Below are positions 44,476 through 58,499 of a stretch of DNA of 64,000 nucleotides, one piece after another. The position numbers were made by a program, and so were the translations under genes. The notes beneath the pieces are model-generated. The model saw only the letters and a program-made list of their open reading frames with translations. It ran no database searches and was not told where the DNA came from. The DNA lies in the NCBI RefSeq assembly GCF_000003605.2, contig NW_003132848.1, positions 72,510-136,509 on the forward strand. Direction: 5' to 3'. Position 1 is the stretch's first letter; each line of letters starts with the position of its first letter. Origin of the DNA: Saccoglossus kowalevskii. Taxonomy: Eukaryota; Hemichordata; Enteropneusta; Harrimaniidae.

Positions 44476-47400
44476 TTAGAAGCGCATCTCCCATAGTAGC
44501 ACACAGAATGCAATAAATTACAATTATTGTATGTACAATTCTTGAAAAGTCTTATTTTGACCAAAGACACATGCCTGTCATTTACATAAGGTCACGGGCT
44601 TCTAATAGAGCAAATACCATAGTTATTTTGTAAATAATCCCTTTATTACTAAATGTCCTCAGTATACATTGTATGTTTCTCCTGTCTGGGCATAGCAACT
44701 TTCTATCATTGTTACATGTATTTGACTTATTTTCCTAATACTTCAATAATGATAGACAGTTCATAAACATAAACTCAACTGTTTGAAATGTACAATATTT
44801 TTACTATAGTGTGTTCAGGCAAGCAAGTTACTAATAAGTTGTCAGAAAAATTGCAAAAAATCACAAAATGTTGTAGTTTTGAATGGAAAGGTATGGGGAT
44901 TTTGAAAATCCGGACAAAGTAATATAATACTAGTAGTTGAAACTCCCCACCCCGCCCCAATTTTTGGAATGGAACTTCTAAGTTCTAGTGAACACTATCA
45001 AATAGAACATGGTATATCTACCTGCTGACCCAGATTTAGACGTGATTTACTATAATTACATATATCAAAAAATGATTTAACATCAGAGGGTATTGGCTGA
45101 GATATTACAATACGTACTACTGTATCACATACATATATATAATAAATTAAACTATGAAGATTACTTCTTACATACTTGTACAAAAAAGACTTTAAAATTA
45201 AAATAACAATTGTGTGGTTCCTCAGACAGAAAATAATGTGTCTGTGACTTTTGCAAAAAATACAAAACATAAAATTTCCATCTTAGAAAAGTTAAATTAT
45301 GGTACATATAGTGGTAAGCAATGTCACACTTCTCAAGGTCATATGGGGACACCCATAAATTCAGCTATGTCGACTTTATTAATGGCTGCATACTTTATTT
45401 TTACTATTTTAATGTTTTGATGGGTTTTTAAGTTCATGAACTTGCCAGGGAGACAATGAATTCTATATGTTCATATGAATTTAATTTGGCAAACCAACAA
45501 AAATAACAAAAATAACAAAATTAAAAACGAGTAAAAAAATAATGCGTTTACATTATTTGAGTCATTTATGTATTGTGATGTCACTATGAGATTAGGAGTT
45601 GACCGTTATAAATTGGGGGGGGCCTGCGATTCTCGGGGGGGGGTCTACTAGAAATTTCCCTTATTAAAATTTTTTTTTATAAATGAATAAATGAACACAA
45701 TTTCTAAGAAGTTTCATGAAAAGCAATATGGATCAAAACTTGAAATCACCATTTTCTAACTTGTCCCCTCCCAAAGTGTAAAAAGGTTAATTAGCCCCTT
45801 ATTACAAGAATAACACAAAGTATTCATAATGGCAGAGGAACAACTTCAACAGAATCACTGATCATACGCATACTCCCAACCGCATACTCCCAACTGTGTC
45901 GATAAGTATTCCCATTAAGGAGGATGACCATAACACATTCACTTTTCATATGGGTTTTTGTACATCTACACACTCATTGTAGCAGGAGACATAAAGAAAA
46001 TAAAAGTGACAAGTTCCTTTGACAGCTGATTTATTGAGGTGTGTACTACTATTCATCATCAATGACAGGGGAATCAATACTGGACAGGCATAGCTGGTTA
46101 TCTAGTGCACAACCATACTGCAGCTAATCTAGTCTAGTACTGTTGCTAGGTCACTCAAATCATGAGAAGGGTTATCCGATTTCAAGCTATCCCAATATAA
46201 ATACACTTCATGTGACAGTAGTGCCAGACAACAGAAGGTAGGGAATAAAAAAAATCAGATAAAATAACATTGTAGGGGGAGGGAGCAGTCCTGGATCAAG
46301 TCTTATCGGGAGTAAGTTTAGCATCTTGTCAGAAAGTATTGCTGGAATATCTCTTATGCCTAGATGATTTAGACACGAGTATACAGTGCGATAACAATAT
46401 GAATATAGAGATGAGTTCAAATGGTACACATCTGGTCGCTCCATATATAGTTTATGGTACGTTGAACCAGAGGGGTTCTCTCGACAGAGTTCAAAGTAGC
46501 CTGGGACAGCACCGATTGAAAATATACTTTCATCTCGAACAGTATGAACAAATAAAAGCAATGGAAATATGTTTTTTTGTTATACAACAAACAGAAAAAT
46601 TCAATTTGTATGAAAGGCTTTTCATAGTGAATGCATGCACTTTTGCATCAGGGTCAAAATTGTATGTTAAACGTTTAAAGCCCAACAAGAGAAAAGTCAA
46701 AAGGTGTATTTCCTTCTGTCATAGATAAAGTATGTTCTAATTGGGGATCAAAGTGATGCTATTGACAAACTGAAAAGCATTCTTTTCTTTACTCATTCAG
46801 TGTTTTCACCTTTAGCTTTGCATTACATGGGCAGTCAAGTGAAAGAGCCACACTGCAGGTAGACCGATTAACCAATCAAGAAGGGTTTTACAGACAGCAG
46901 GTGCAAATTGAGAGTGTGGGCTGCAGAACTAATAAGAACAAATTTTATTGGTTAAATTAAACACTTGGATGAATCCCCGTATTTTACTGGTTAATTTTGT
47001 TCGACATCCAGAACCCCCCACCCCCCACCAAATATTGGGCTGATTAATTCAGTTGAACACCTGGATGAATCCCAACATTTGATTGGTTAATTAAATTCAA
47101 TACCCAGATGAAGCACCATATTTGATTGATTAATTCAATTTAACACCAAGAATAACCAACATATGTATAAAATCAATGATGTAAGAGCGAACAAAATGAA
47201 ATAAATATTGTTTTGTTTTATTCAATTTTTTACATTATTTTACGAGAACATACATCAAAACAAAATTTTTCATAGGAAAATTGCATAAAAATGCACTATA
47301 TTCAAGTTTGAGTTTCAACCACAGTGCTTTAGTATTCCCAAGGTGTCTCAATATAGCAGTGGGGGCTTATTTTTCAAACTTGCCATATCACACTGCTAGT

Positions 47401-48256
47401 CTTCATATGCCAGGGTTAATGAGCCATGCTAGAAATATAATCGACTAAGGTAAACCAAGTCAGCTGGAAACGTCTCAAAGATTGCTCCACTGACTGCACA
47501 TAAAAAATGCTACGCCCATTGGAGAAAGGTCGAGTCAAGTTTATCCAAAGCCACATGCGAGTCTGTACTGAGCTACCAATGAATTGGATAATTCATCAAA
47601 GTTTTTGTAGGAATTTGACCTGTGCTGCTTTTGAATGGGCCCTGGAAATGTATACAACATAAAATATAATGAAACAAACTTCTGAAAGCTTTAAATAAAG
47701 TACAGTTTAATGGAGGGTAAATAAATAAACATTGAATTATCAACAAAAGTCTTATTTTATTCACACAACATAATTACTCTTGAAAATGAACTGCAAACTA
47801 AAGATAGTTGGATGTTATATTTCTGTTGGTTCCAAATAAAGGTGACTTAAATTCTAAAACCAATACATTCCTTTCAAACCAGTGAACAAAAGATCATAAC
47901 CAGACCACACTGAGACTCCTATAGGCTTGAATAGCATCTGGGCCACAGGGGTGTTCCCCCAAGGTTGCCTGTGGAATTCCCTGTGTATACACAGTTATTC
48001 AGCCAGACTGACCCTGTACAATGCCATGGTCATTCTTGACTTTCAACTGAATCTGTTGTTGTGTTTAGCACTGAGACATTGAGTGTTCTTATGACTATTC
48101 TTACTCCCATAAATGTTACCGCTAAACTTTTGAAAAGACTTTTCATCCTCCCCTCTGGGGCTTACAAGAATTTTAGCTAGTTTAATTGTACTAAAATCAC
48201 ACACATAGCATTCTTTTCAAGAATTCTTATTTTAATTTTTTTTTACATGTTTAAAC
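44476..48256. other. Unassigned 5' intron / flank, 44.5-48.3 kb
   Basis: No element with clear ends. Overlapping open frames of 117 and 129 codons on opposite strands near 46.2-46.7 kb have no recognisable domain and no strong splice context. A loose repeat containing ACCTGGATGAATCC and TTGATTGGTTAATT recurs at about 46950-47165. Confidence 0.5.
45611..45645. repeat. Two G-runs
   Basis: ATTGGGGGGGGCCTGCGATTC and CTCGGGGGGGGGTCTAC; low-complexity, possibly assembly-sensitive. Confidence 0.6.
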
Positions 48257-48276
48257 AAGCAGCCTCTCGGCTGAGA

Positions 48277-49455
48277 TAGCTCCGCTGTTTGCAATGCACA
48301 TTTCAATTATAGAACAATATGCATAGTATCAATGCAATGGGACTTGCTGTTGTCAACGAAAATTCAAAAATATCATTTTTCACCATAAATGATTGTGGTT
48401 TTTAACAAGAAGAAAATATCACTTTTTACCAAAAATGACAAAAATATTCACCAAAATTACTGTAGATAATTAAAGATATCATTACAAAATGAACAAATCT
48501 GAGAGAGGTCTACATGTAGTACCTATATATGTAATAATATCAAAGCAATTGGACTTGTCGTTTTTAACAAGAAGTCGAAAATATCACTTTTTACCAAAAA
48601 TGACAACAAGCAGCCTATCGGCTGAGATAGCTCCGCTGTTAGCAATGCACATTTCAATTAAAGAACTGAAGACATCATTAGAAAATGAACAATATGAATA
48701 GTATCAAAGCAATCGGACTTGCGGTTTTCAACAAGAAGTCGAAAATATCACTTTTTACCAAAAATGGCAAAAATATTCACCAAAATTAGAGAACTGAAGA
48801 TATCATCACAAAATGAACAAGGCTGAGAAAGGTCTACATGTAGTATCTATATATGTAATATCAAAGCAATTGAACTATTGATTTTTAACAAGAAGTCGAA
48901 AATATCACTTTTTACCAAAAATTACAAAAATATTCACCAAAATTAGAGAATTGAAGATATCATCACAAAATGAACAAATCTGAGAAAGGTCCACGTGTAG
49001 TATCTATATATGTAATATCAAAGCAATCGGACTTGCGGTTTTTAACAAGAAGTCAAAAATATCACTTTACCAAAAATGACAAAAATATTCACCAAAATTA
49101 GAGAATTGAAGATATCATTACGAAATGAACAAATCTGAGAGAGGTCCACATATAGTACCTATATATGTAATATCAAAGCAATCGAAGTTGCGGTTTTTAA
49201 CAAGAAGTCGAAAATATCACTTTTTACCAAAAATGACAAAAATATTCACCAAAATTAGAGAATTGAAGATATCAACATGAAATGAACAAACCTAAGAGAG
49301 GTCTACCCAAGGTACATATACACCAAGTATCAAAGCATTCAGCCTTGTAGTTTTCAAGAAGAAGTCGGAAAAGTAAAACATTGACACGGGCGACGACGAC
49401 GACGGACAATCACTCATATGATAAGCTCCGCTCGACAAAGTCCACAGCGGAGCTA
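48277..49455 (+). mobile_element. Core-repeat element family B with terminal inverted repeats, about 1.18 kb
   Basis: Ends TAGCTCCGCTG (48277-48287) and CAGCGGAGCTA (49445-49455). Between them is a tandem array of cores about 152-160 bp long (AATATCACTTTTTACCAAAA at about 48748, 48900, 49053, 49213), each with AATATCAAAGCAATCGGACT and GTTTTTAACAAGAAGTCGAA. The 3' end forms a hairpin with TAAGCTCCGCT (49422-49432). A second 5' module (CGGCTGAGATAGCTCCGCTG) lies at about 48619. No ORF. The layout resembles non-autonomous elements with tandem cores such as bivalve 'pearl' or Helentron-derived families, but I cannot assign a superfamily. Confidence 0.62.
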
Positions 49456-51301
49456 AAAAATTGCCAAGTTCAAAAAATCCTAATAATTCCATTAATACCT
49501 GGATTTGGTTAGTAGGCCCTCTAGAGACAAACATTACACATGTTGAAAGATCTTTTAAACTCTGTACTACAGACTCAGAAAGATTAGGACAAACCGAACA
49601 TGACAAGAATTACATAAATCAATTTATGACACATCCATTAAGACACATTAAGTGTCATAAAACAACTACTTCTCAGTTTTGAGTCTATTGACTGTACACT
49701 GCCACTTGCCATTAATTCTAAGGGTTAGAATATATCATTTCCAGCAATTTGTTTTATTACGTACACGTCTTGAAGAGGAATGGCAGCAAGGAGAGAAACG
49801 TGACAGACAGGAAATTCCATACAACAAGACATGGCCTGTCTATCAAATCTCAATTTATAAAAAAAAAAATTATTCAGATTATCGTATCTCCATAAATTAC
49901 AATGTTCATACAGAGACAATTACAATAATGTTCAACATTTAGATAAGTTCTGAGAAAACTATTTAAACCAAGTGATAACAATTTAGAAGATGTATAACAA
50001 TTAAAGAATTACAAAGATATCATAATAAAATGAAATTATCCACCACCCCAGTTAAATTTTTGTTTTTTTTCAAAAACCATACATTTACATATTTTACAAA
50101 ACACACCACTGTCTAGAAACAGGTTAGTTACACTCTACTGATGAGTGCAGCTCAATCGTAAATACTTTCAGAACACAAATATAAATCACCTGTTTGTTTT
50201 TCTGCCAAGACTTTTTTAAATCTGCATGCAAAACTCACTAGCACATCTGCAGTTCAATAACATTTTCTGTGGAAGGTCTGGCAATTTAAGTAACCTATTG
50301 TCATTCGGCGAGTATTAAAGTTACAACCCCACTTTGTTGTACAATCTGTAGAAACCTCTCACAAAATCCCAGTTATACAGACTCAAACGGATTTAGATTT
50401 GTTTACATTTCATGAGATATACCCAACAAAATCCTGAAATTGATTTTTAAGAAGGTTCACCTAAAATAAAGAAAAGTATGTAGCCTCGATGATTTTGCAT
50501 ATACAGTAATACAAAAGCAGGAATGCCACGTTTAACATTGCATGGACATTGGCAAATATTTCATATAAAGTGGTTAATATGTCTGACAATGCCACAAGGG
50601 GCCAGACTGGTCAATTTACTAAGAACAGAATACCAATTTGCTAGATTAAGTTTCCATAGTACTAGTGCAGGCTTTATGCAGGTTTGTCTGTCAGCACGGT
50701 ATCAGTATCAAACCAGTATAACACACGTTTTCCTCCATAATCGCCATGACAATCAAAAAACTTTTTATCGGTGTCATGGGAGAAAGCAAAACATTCAACT
50801 CACGAGTAACAGCACTTGATTTTCCCCATTTTCAAGAAAAGAATTTTCAGAAAGTTAGAGGGATATTTCTAATTATAAGCTTATAGAGTCTTCTTTTAGT
50901 TTTAGCAGTTCTTTCCAACTTCCAGTGTGGATGAATAAGAAAGTCATGATCAACTGAAAAGGAATCATTTTGCTTGGCTTTAGAAAGAAAATAAAGAATT
51001 TTTTTTTTCTGATAATAAAACCATGTTTCGGAGGAATTCAGAATAGCATATACAAGTTTTCATAGAAGTCATTGTTTTTTCAGAAAATAAGTCACATTTG
51101 AATGATTCAGTATACCAGATGTACAATTTTCAGTTTATATGTGCTTTTATTAGGGTTTTGCATCTGAAAGCATAAATGCAGTACTTTTTAATGTTCAACC
51201 TTTATTTTAGAAACATTTAAAGGCATTTTAGGAAGAACGAAAATCAAACTTGGAGGTAATTTATGACAAATCAGTGAATAAATTAGACAAGACAACCTAA
51301 G
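49456..51301. other. Unassigned 5' intron / flank, 49.5-51.3 kb
   Basis: AT-rich; no exon, repeat array or element with clear ends recognised. Confidence 0.5.
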
Positions 51302-51496
51302 TACTGTAGAATACTTTATTTTCACTTGGGATTAATGTTCGCTATTTTCGCTGAAAAAAAGATTCAATGAAAATAAAATCCAGCGAATATACCTTTTTTT
51401 CTATATTTTACATTCAACTTGTCAGAAATCAGTGAAAATAAATTTCATACAGACAACAAAAATTAATTAAAAACTAAAATAAAGTATTTTACATTA
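51302..51496. mobile_element. MITE of the TACTGTA family
   Basis: TACTGTAGAATACTTTATTT at the left, AAAGTATTTTACATTA at the right, orientation as 19294. Lies in the unannotated 5' region of the gene. Confidence 0.73.
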
Positions 51497-52670
51497 GTTT
51501 ATTGGCAAAAATTAATTCCATTGAACACAATATGTTGATAAAATCACTGGTGTTCATTGGATTACAGTTTGCATGCAAGAAATGGTGGAATTGGATAGAA
51601 TTACATTACATCATATCGGCAAGAGATCTTATTTGTTGAAAAGAAGTGTAAAGAATCCATTAATGGCCATAACTAAAATCGGGAACAATACATGTATGTG
51701 TCTTGATTCAATTTGTAAAATTCTAACCCTACTGCCACTGTACAAAAACGAGCATTCACAGCACGAACGGACACTTGGGTATTGCATTGCTAGCGCACAA
51801 CCACCGACCTGTCCTCACTCGAAACCGTGAAGTTTGCAATATTCGGGGTCAACTGTTTTCAACGAGGTGGGCCGTGCTTGGGTGCGTTCCGAGAATAGTT
51901 TTCATTAAGGTACGAGACAGAAGTCTCCAGTACCTAATTCAGTAATTGTGCAGGACCAACATGTTTGGGTGACTGGCTAGTTATACTTCAGACCAGAAAT
52001 CTGACCTGGTTTTTGACATGTATACGTGTATAGAGAGTATGTGTGGTCTTAGGTGTAGGCTATATGTGTACATACATGCCGAACACAATTGAAAAACAAA
52101 TAAAAAAGCTAAAATAACACAACATTGGTTGTTCATGTAAACTTCTACAGATGACCTTAAGTGTACTTCTATTAAAATGTACATCCAGCATGAATGATGG
52201 TGTAGAAAATAAATCAAATACATAAATAGGTCAACGTGAACTATACAAACACAGCGTTTTTTTGTTGTTGTCTGAAACTTGTGTGTTAACTGTGTAAATG
52301 GACTGAATCGCATCTTTTGAAAACAGACAAGGCGTGCAGGGTAATACATTTCGTGTGTGTAGATTTAAATTTACTTTCATTAAAATGTGACTTAGTTTGA
52401 CTATTTAGTTTGACTGTTATTAACATAGTGCACATGCATTACAAAGGCCCTCCTAACCAAAAAATTAAAATCATATCACCAGTTTTCCATACAACGAGAA
52501 GCAAAATGTTTTTTTGTGGTTATTGCATTTTATAAACTGTAGTAACCAATTTGGTGATTGGTTTTTGTATCACGTTCGACCAATTACCGGTAATATAGAT
52601 TATTTTATTTTTATTTGCAGCTAATTGGCTTTTATCAATACCGGTATATTGGAAATGCTGGTTTTTTATA

Positions 52671-52884
52671 TACTGTAAAATGACTAATTTTCACTGGGTT
52701 CAAATTTCGCTGATTTATCATTTCAGGCATATTCAGTGGGTTTTAAATTCACGGTTATATCATTTAGATAATGTGTTCTTATTAAATTTTACATATTCAC
52801 TGGGTTTTGATTTTAATAGTGCATTTTCCAGTCAGCGAAATAAGCCAAATTAAAACCCAGTGAGTAATTAATCCTTTTACAGTA
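52671..52884. mobile_element. CACTGGGTTTTAATT-family short inverted-repeat element, reverse copy
   Basis: TACTGTAAAATGACTAATTT at the left, TAATCCTTTTACAGTA at the right; interior is the reverse complement of the 29270 copy (TTCAGGCATATTCAGTGGG, GATAATGTGTTC). Confidence 0.7.
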
Positions 52885-55247
52885 CAATATTCTTAAATCA
52901 CTGAAAGAGACTACATTGTACATGCGTTCATTAAAGCTAAAAAGTTTTTGGAAAATAAAATTCTCGACTCTGATATATTCATTGCATATAACTAAAGAAA
53001 CGCCCATTTGCCAATAATATACTGCTCTGACACGCCACTTTGTAATGAAAATAAATCCCACACCAAAAATCGAATCACACAAATAACAACAATGTTACTG
53101 AGAATGTATACTAAGTAAACTCAATTTTCCAAATTCTTAAAATTCAATGAGTCCCATATACATTGAATACATTTTTATTTGACCATGAACTTGAACTGAA
53201 TATTTCAAATTTCCTGAGCAATAACCTTGGCAAGATACTTAGCAAGGAACATAGAGATTAAAACCATGGTACAATCAGTCAATGATGACAACTTTCATGG
53301 GAGAGTACTTAAATTTTATTGGTAATTGGTTCCACATACCTGTAACATAGAAACCTATTTAAAAAAAAAAACTACATACAAGACTAAACAATATATACAA
53401 ACAATCGATTTAAAACATAAAAGTTATCTGTTAGTATTGGGGAATTATTTATAATGGGGCAATTGTTTATGTTTAGTTTGATATTCTCAAAGATTGAGCT
53501 ATGTCAAGATCCCCCAAATTTGCCAGGAACAATCACAAACAAGAATTGACAATGAATTTTCGAATTAACACCTTTGCCACCACCCCCCACCCCTAACCAA
53601 CTTTCCCCAGTGCTATCAAAAAAATCTTTTGTCTTCTACTGACTTCCTGTTCCGGTCCGTCTTTGAGAATCAGTGTTCTCTTAAATGTTTGCAAACTCAA
53701 GATAAAGTCAAATTTTCATCAACTTTGCAGTATACATGTACCTCATTAATACTAATCGCTTTCTCAAACCAGTCACGAAAAAATTGCTACGGCAGCAACT
53801 GCAGATATGTGCATTTTAACATTTAGCTAGCTTCAAGGCTGGCTCAAAGCTGGCTTTCAGTTCCATCACATAGTATTTAAATCGTAAGTAATCTGCTCAG
53901 AAAAGTTCCATTAATTAGGCATACTTCAAATGATAAGTTGAAATTACTAATGACAATTAGACACAATCATACCAATTTTTTTTTCTGATAAAGAGAAGCC
54001 AGCTGAGAGTCAGCTCTGGGAGGTATTTAACAATCAAACAGCAGTGCAAAAAGCACGAATAAGTAAGCCACTGATGTTTTTAATTTGTGTGTGACAAATA
54101 CACGTGTATAGCAAGTGATCAATCCTCCAAGATTTTTGTAATCATTCTGCATTCGAAAGAATTCCTATGAATAAATCAATGCATTCCAGAATGCCACAGC
54201 TAGTTTGTCTCAAGTTTAAAATTCCAACTATTGGTTTCCATAGCAACATGTAAATTTAGCGAGCAGGCCGAGTAATTAGCTGACAGAGCCCAGGTGTAAA
54301 TTATTTCATTAAAAGTTAACACTGCGTAACAAGCTTTGAAATGCTAGATGCAAGAGTTTAATAACGCAATGACCCTAAGACACATATACATGTACACACG
54401 CCCACCATGGACAGGATACAGTGTTTGAATACAAAGTTGAATAATTTAAAATCAGTTAAAGTGACTCGTACAAAAAAAAACAAACATTACAGGCGAGCGT
54501 CTTTTGCATGAATGGGAATTACTGGTAACGTAAATTTTGTACAAAATTAATATACAAAAAATTCCATTTCCAAATTTCGTACAAAATTAATACACGAAAA
54601 ATTCCATTTCCATCGAGGATTCACTTCCACATGTGCGGTAATACCATGCAATGAAGATCTCATAGGAATAGAACTCTGGGCACTGTGCCAGGCCCCATTC
54701 TGTGCACATCAATTGCATATACATGTATTACGGAATATAATATTGCTACAGAAAGCAGCAGCTCTTAAAAAATTTTGAATGCGTGAACTGAAATGAAAAA
54801 AATTTTATACTCGTTTAGAATAGCAAAACTTCTATATTACATGCTTTACGAATAAACAAGGACACTATCTAAAGCTGTGAGATGAATCTATGCAGAGTTT
54901 TTTTCATTCTACATCCATCAATATAATAACGAGTACTAGCTGTTAAGGGCAGCATAATAAACGGAAATAGTCGTTGTTACCATGGTTCATAGGACGGAGA
55001 CCAGAAATCAAACCTAAACTTTTCGAAAATACCAGCATGTTTCACAATTTTATTTCGGGTATAGGATATGTAATTATTTTAATAGACATACAAGACATGA
55101 AACTTAAGTTAAGTAATCTATCCAAGGATACACAATTTATTTTTTTAAATTCTTCCAAATATCAAGAATTGAAGACATATGCTACCAGTATATATAAAAT
55201 TTACACCATTTCTTTCAATATCAGTGTGTATACGCATGTATTTCAGT
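52885..55247. other. Unassigned 5' intron / flank, 52.9-55.2 kb
   Basis: Apart from the short duplication at 54535, no exon or element recognised. Confidence 0.5.
54535..54613. repeat. Two-copy tandem duplication, about 42-43 bp
   Basis: GTACAAAATTAATATACAAA then AAATTCCATTTCCAAATTTC, followed by a second copy with TACACGAAAAATTCCATTTC. Confidence 0.8.
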
Positions 55248-55370
55248 ATCAACAACGGCAGCACACTTACACAATTATCAACAACGGCAGCACACTTACA
55301 CAATTATCAACAACGGCAGCACACTTACACAATTATCAACAACGGCAGCACACTTACACAATTATCAACA
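55248..55370. repeat. 29-bp tandem repeat, 4.2 copies
   Basis: Unit ATCAACAACGGCAGCACACT then TACACAATT, four identical copies. A plus-strand frame remains open through the array (QQRQHTYTIIN), but it has no other protein-like support. Confidence 0.95.
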
Positions 55371-58300
55371 TGATAACTGAATGGGACTTGGTATCTAAGG
55401 AATGTGTTGTATAACCTTCATATATACATTTGTAATGAATTATAACATGGCTACCATTTCAATGCAGGCTTAAGTGGAGAGCAGTGTGTTCTCTGAGCCA
55501 ATATTATGTACTGAGATTTTTCGAGACAACAAGTTATGCTTATTCCTGCATGCATCATTGACCATATCAGACACCAAAAAAGTTACCTTGAATAATACAA
55601 TTGAATATCAATAGTTGAGAAATATTTGCTAATTGGTTAAGGAATATTCACATTTTATCAACAATACCAGTATTTATATAAGTGTAAAAAGGAAGGAAAA
55701 CCATGGGCTACAACAATACGTTTAGATGACGCGAATAGCTAAGACATGAGAACGTACTGTTAGTTCATTAGAAAGCTTTTACACGTAAGTGCAATAAAGA
55801 AACAGAGCGTTTGAAAAGGGGTCTACAATTCCAGTATCATTACCTGAAATGACTCTATTGCCAAAACCATTAAAAATCATCAAATAGCAATGTTCAATCA
55901 TGAAAAAATCTGCTATAAATTAATGAGCATAATATAAACAAATTATATTCATAAATAAGAGTGCATGGAATTATTTCAACTTGTTATATTTTCTATGAAA
56001 GCCAAATATGGATACAGTGCATACACCGTGATTTGGAGTTTGCAAGAATGGACATCATGCTAAGAACTATGCCATGTTTCCACACAACCACCCTTGGAGT
56101 AAACATAAACTATCCATTTTACTGTAATAATAACTGAGATTATTTCATAATTTGTATTTGTATGCTCTATAGATAAAATTCTGACAGTATTCATGAGAAA
56201 CCATCTTCTGTATCCCGTAAAATGTAAATCATGGGTTGAAACTAACAGCAGTACAGGGTACACAGACTACCAAAACATGTCCTGGGGTCACCATTTTCTC
56301 AAAATTAGTTGCGTACCTGGACTACTAAAAAATTACAACAAATATTAATACTTAAATTATTATATTATATTAGACTCCAGGTTAGTATGAAAATATGTTA
56401 CAAATTTTGAAACTTTATTCATCATAAAAAATGTGTTAGATTTCAGGTTGTGTATCTAATTTGATAACAAGATTACTTTAGCTACTGGCTTCAGGTGATA
56501 CATGCAATATTGTAATTATAATTAATAAGGAGGAAAAGTTCTATTTCTGAAATGATGCACAGATGCTCATTAATAGTATCCCGCTAATTTTTTCGTCATG
56601 TTAGGTCAACCATTCTTGCTGGGAGTGACGCAATCCTTGGAACTGACGTACAAGAGGTCAAAAACTTAAAAGTATATTCGGTATTTATATATTCCCCAAG
56701 AATACCAGAAAACAAGTCCTAATAAGGTAGTCTTCGCGATGCGCAAGTACGTGTACATTTACAATAAACTGACGTCACTCAAAAATTGTCGTAAGCATTC
56801 TGTTTCAATCAGAAAAGTATATTTATATATTTATACTTTTAATTATTAGACAGAACAAAATGGAATTAGGGTTAACTTGAAGTATAGTAGCATGCTAATT
56901 GGAAAACACGCACCCAGCGGTTTTTTGCCACGTTCGGTCAACTGCCCTTGACGAAAAACGAAACAATCCATGTGACAAACATGTAGGTCAATATTTTAGT
57001 GTTTTTTTAATACAAAAATAGCAGTTGTATAATCCTGGAGGGTAAAACTTTCACAACAAAACCCAGATAACAAGTCTCAATATGGCTGCCTTTACATATA
57101 CAGTTACATTTAAGTATTTCCACAATGTTCAAGTGACACCATCTATTTGACTATTTGAATGTATATTTGTAAGATTTAATTTCATACAATTGATTAAAAA
57201 GTTGGAAAAGAGAAACATGGTAATTTTGAAGAACGCACAACGATTAAAGCACATGTACATATAGGTAAATCAGCATCCTTGTCTAAAAAGCACAAAAATA
57301 CAACAGGAGTTCTTCAAAATCAGTCTGATACAGCAGGATGTTGTAAAACTTCTCAATTATCCTGCCCAACCCATTCTCAAATGGTTCATTCCAGATTTTC
57401 ACCAAAATGGATGTTTTTTTTTATTATTTGAATGTAACTATGTCCTTGGTATATCACCTTGGCTTATTGGCTTTAAGGCTCCATCTGGACAAAACATTCA
57501 TTGCCACCCAATTAAGCAGAAAAGTAAAGTTGAAATAATTGGTTGTATGCATATAGGTTACATAGTGCTTCAGTTTGATTTAACCAGGTTACCAATCAGA
57601 CCAATATCTAGAAAGAATTTCTCAGTAGCAGGACAGTTACATCAATAGCCCCAGTCGGGAATGGAAAAGGCAACAAATCTCAGAACTTGCTCCAAAGGAC
57701 AAATATTTTCTCAAGTTTATCCCCAGTAGAATTATGGGAATTATGGGAAATGGAAGACAACATTTTTAACAACAGTTTTATAACTCAATAATTCAGCTAG
57801 GAGCATTAAGAGTTGCATGTAATGTCCAAACGTCAGAATGTTAGCAATGAAGTAGAAATTAAGCATGGCGAATCACAATAAAGCTCTTAAATACATTTGT
57901 ATGAAAGCTCCGCCGTGATTGGCTAAACGTTCTCATAGATGGAAGGTATCATATCCTTACAATTATTGCTCATTTGCATTTTAGGGAGTTGTCTGGATAA
58001 TCCAATTAGATGAGTCACCTCTTCCACAAACATCACAGAACCTTGGTAAACTGGGCGTTATCAGAAAAGCCAATAATGATACATTAAAAGAGGAAGTATG
58101 TGTTTGTTGTTGGCAGTGACCATGACTGCAGCTAAAAGTGCAATTAGGAAAAACAATCTGAGCTTTGACAGTGAACTCTCCACTATGACAACACAGTCAC
58201 ACACTGGATTCATGAACTTTGTACAACATAAGAGTACAATTGATAAAAGACTATACTTGATTAGGAGAGTTCGATGTGATACACTGTTTGTTGCATGCAA

Positions 58301-58499
58301 CATTTTCCAGTGAGAACTGGAGATACTTCATTACCAGTAACATACTATAATCATACTATTCGGGCAACACACATTTATACAGCTTATTATTATATTAGAT
58401 ATGTTAGTAAACTTGGCTAAGTACATAAATTAGCGTAATCTTAGTTTGACTGTCAGAATGAGAATATACTTTATATTTAATTAGCCAACATCTTAAATT
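55371..58499. other. Unassigned 5' intron / flank, 55.4-58.5 kb
   Basis: No array, MITE or convincing exon. A minus-strand frame at 58061-58303 contains a hydrophobic run (LFFLIALLAAVM) but no donor in the phase needed to join the TSPN exon. Confidence 0.5.

Noticed and set aside
46208-46728. Overlapping frames of 117 and 129 codons on opposite strands
   Set aside because: No recognisable domain, no strong splice or promoter context, amino-acid make-up typical of random AT-rich sequence.
47573-47764. Minus-strand MNKIRLLLIIQCLFIYPPLNC as a signal-peptide exon
   Set aside because: The only nearby GT donor in phase 1 would create a stop codon at the junction with the TSPN exon.
55248-55370. 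29-bp array as a CRISPR-like array
   Set aside because: Copies are directly adjacent with no unique spacers and the context is a eukaryotic intron.
58061-58313. Hydrophobic minus-strand frame LFFLIALLAAVM as a missing signal-peptide exon, and plus-strand MCLLLAVTMTAA
   Set aside because: The minus-strand candidate has no donor in phase 1, which the TSPN exon requires, and the plus-strand frame has no partner exons.
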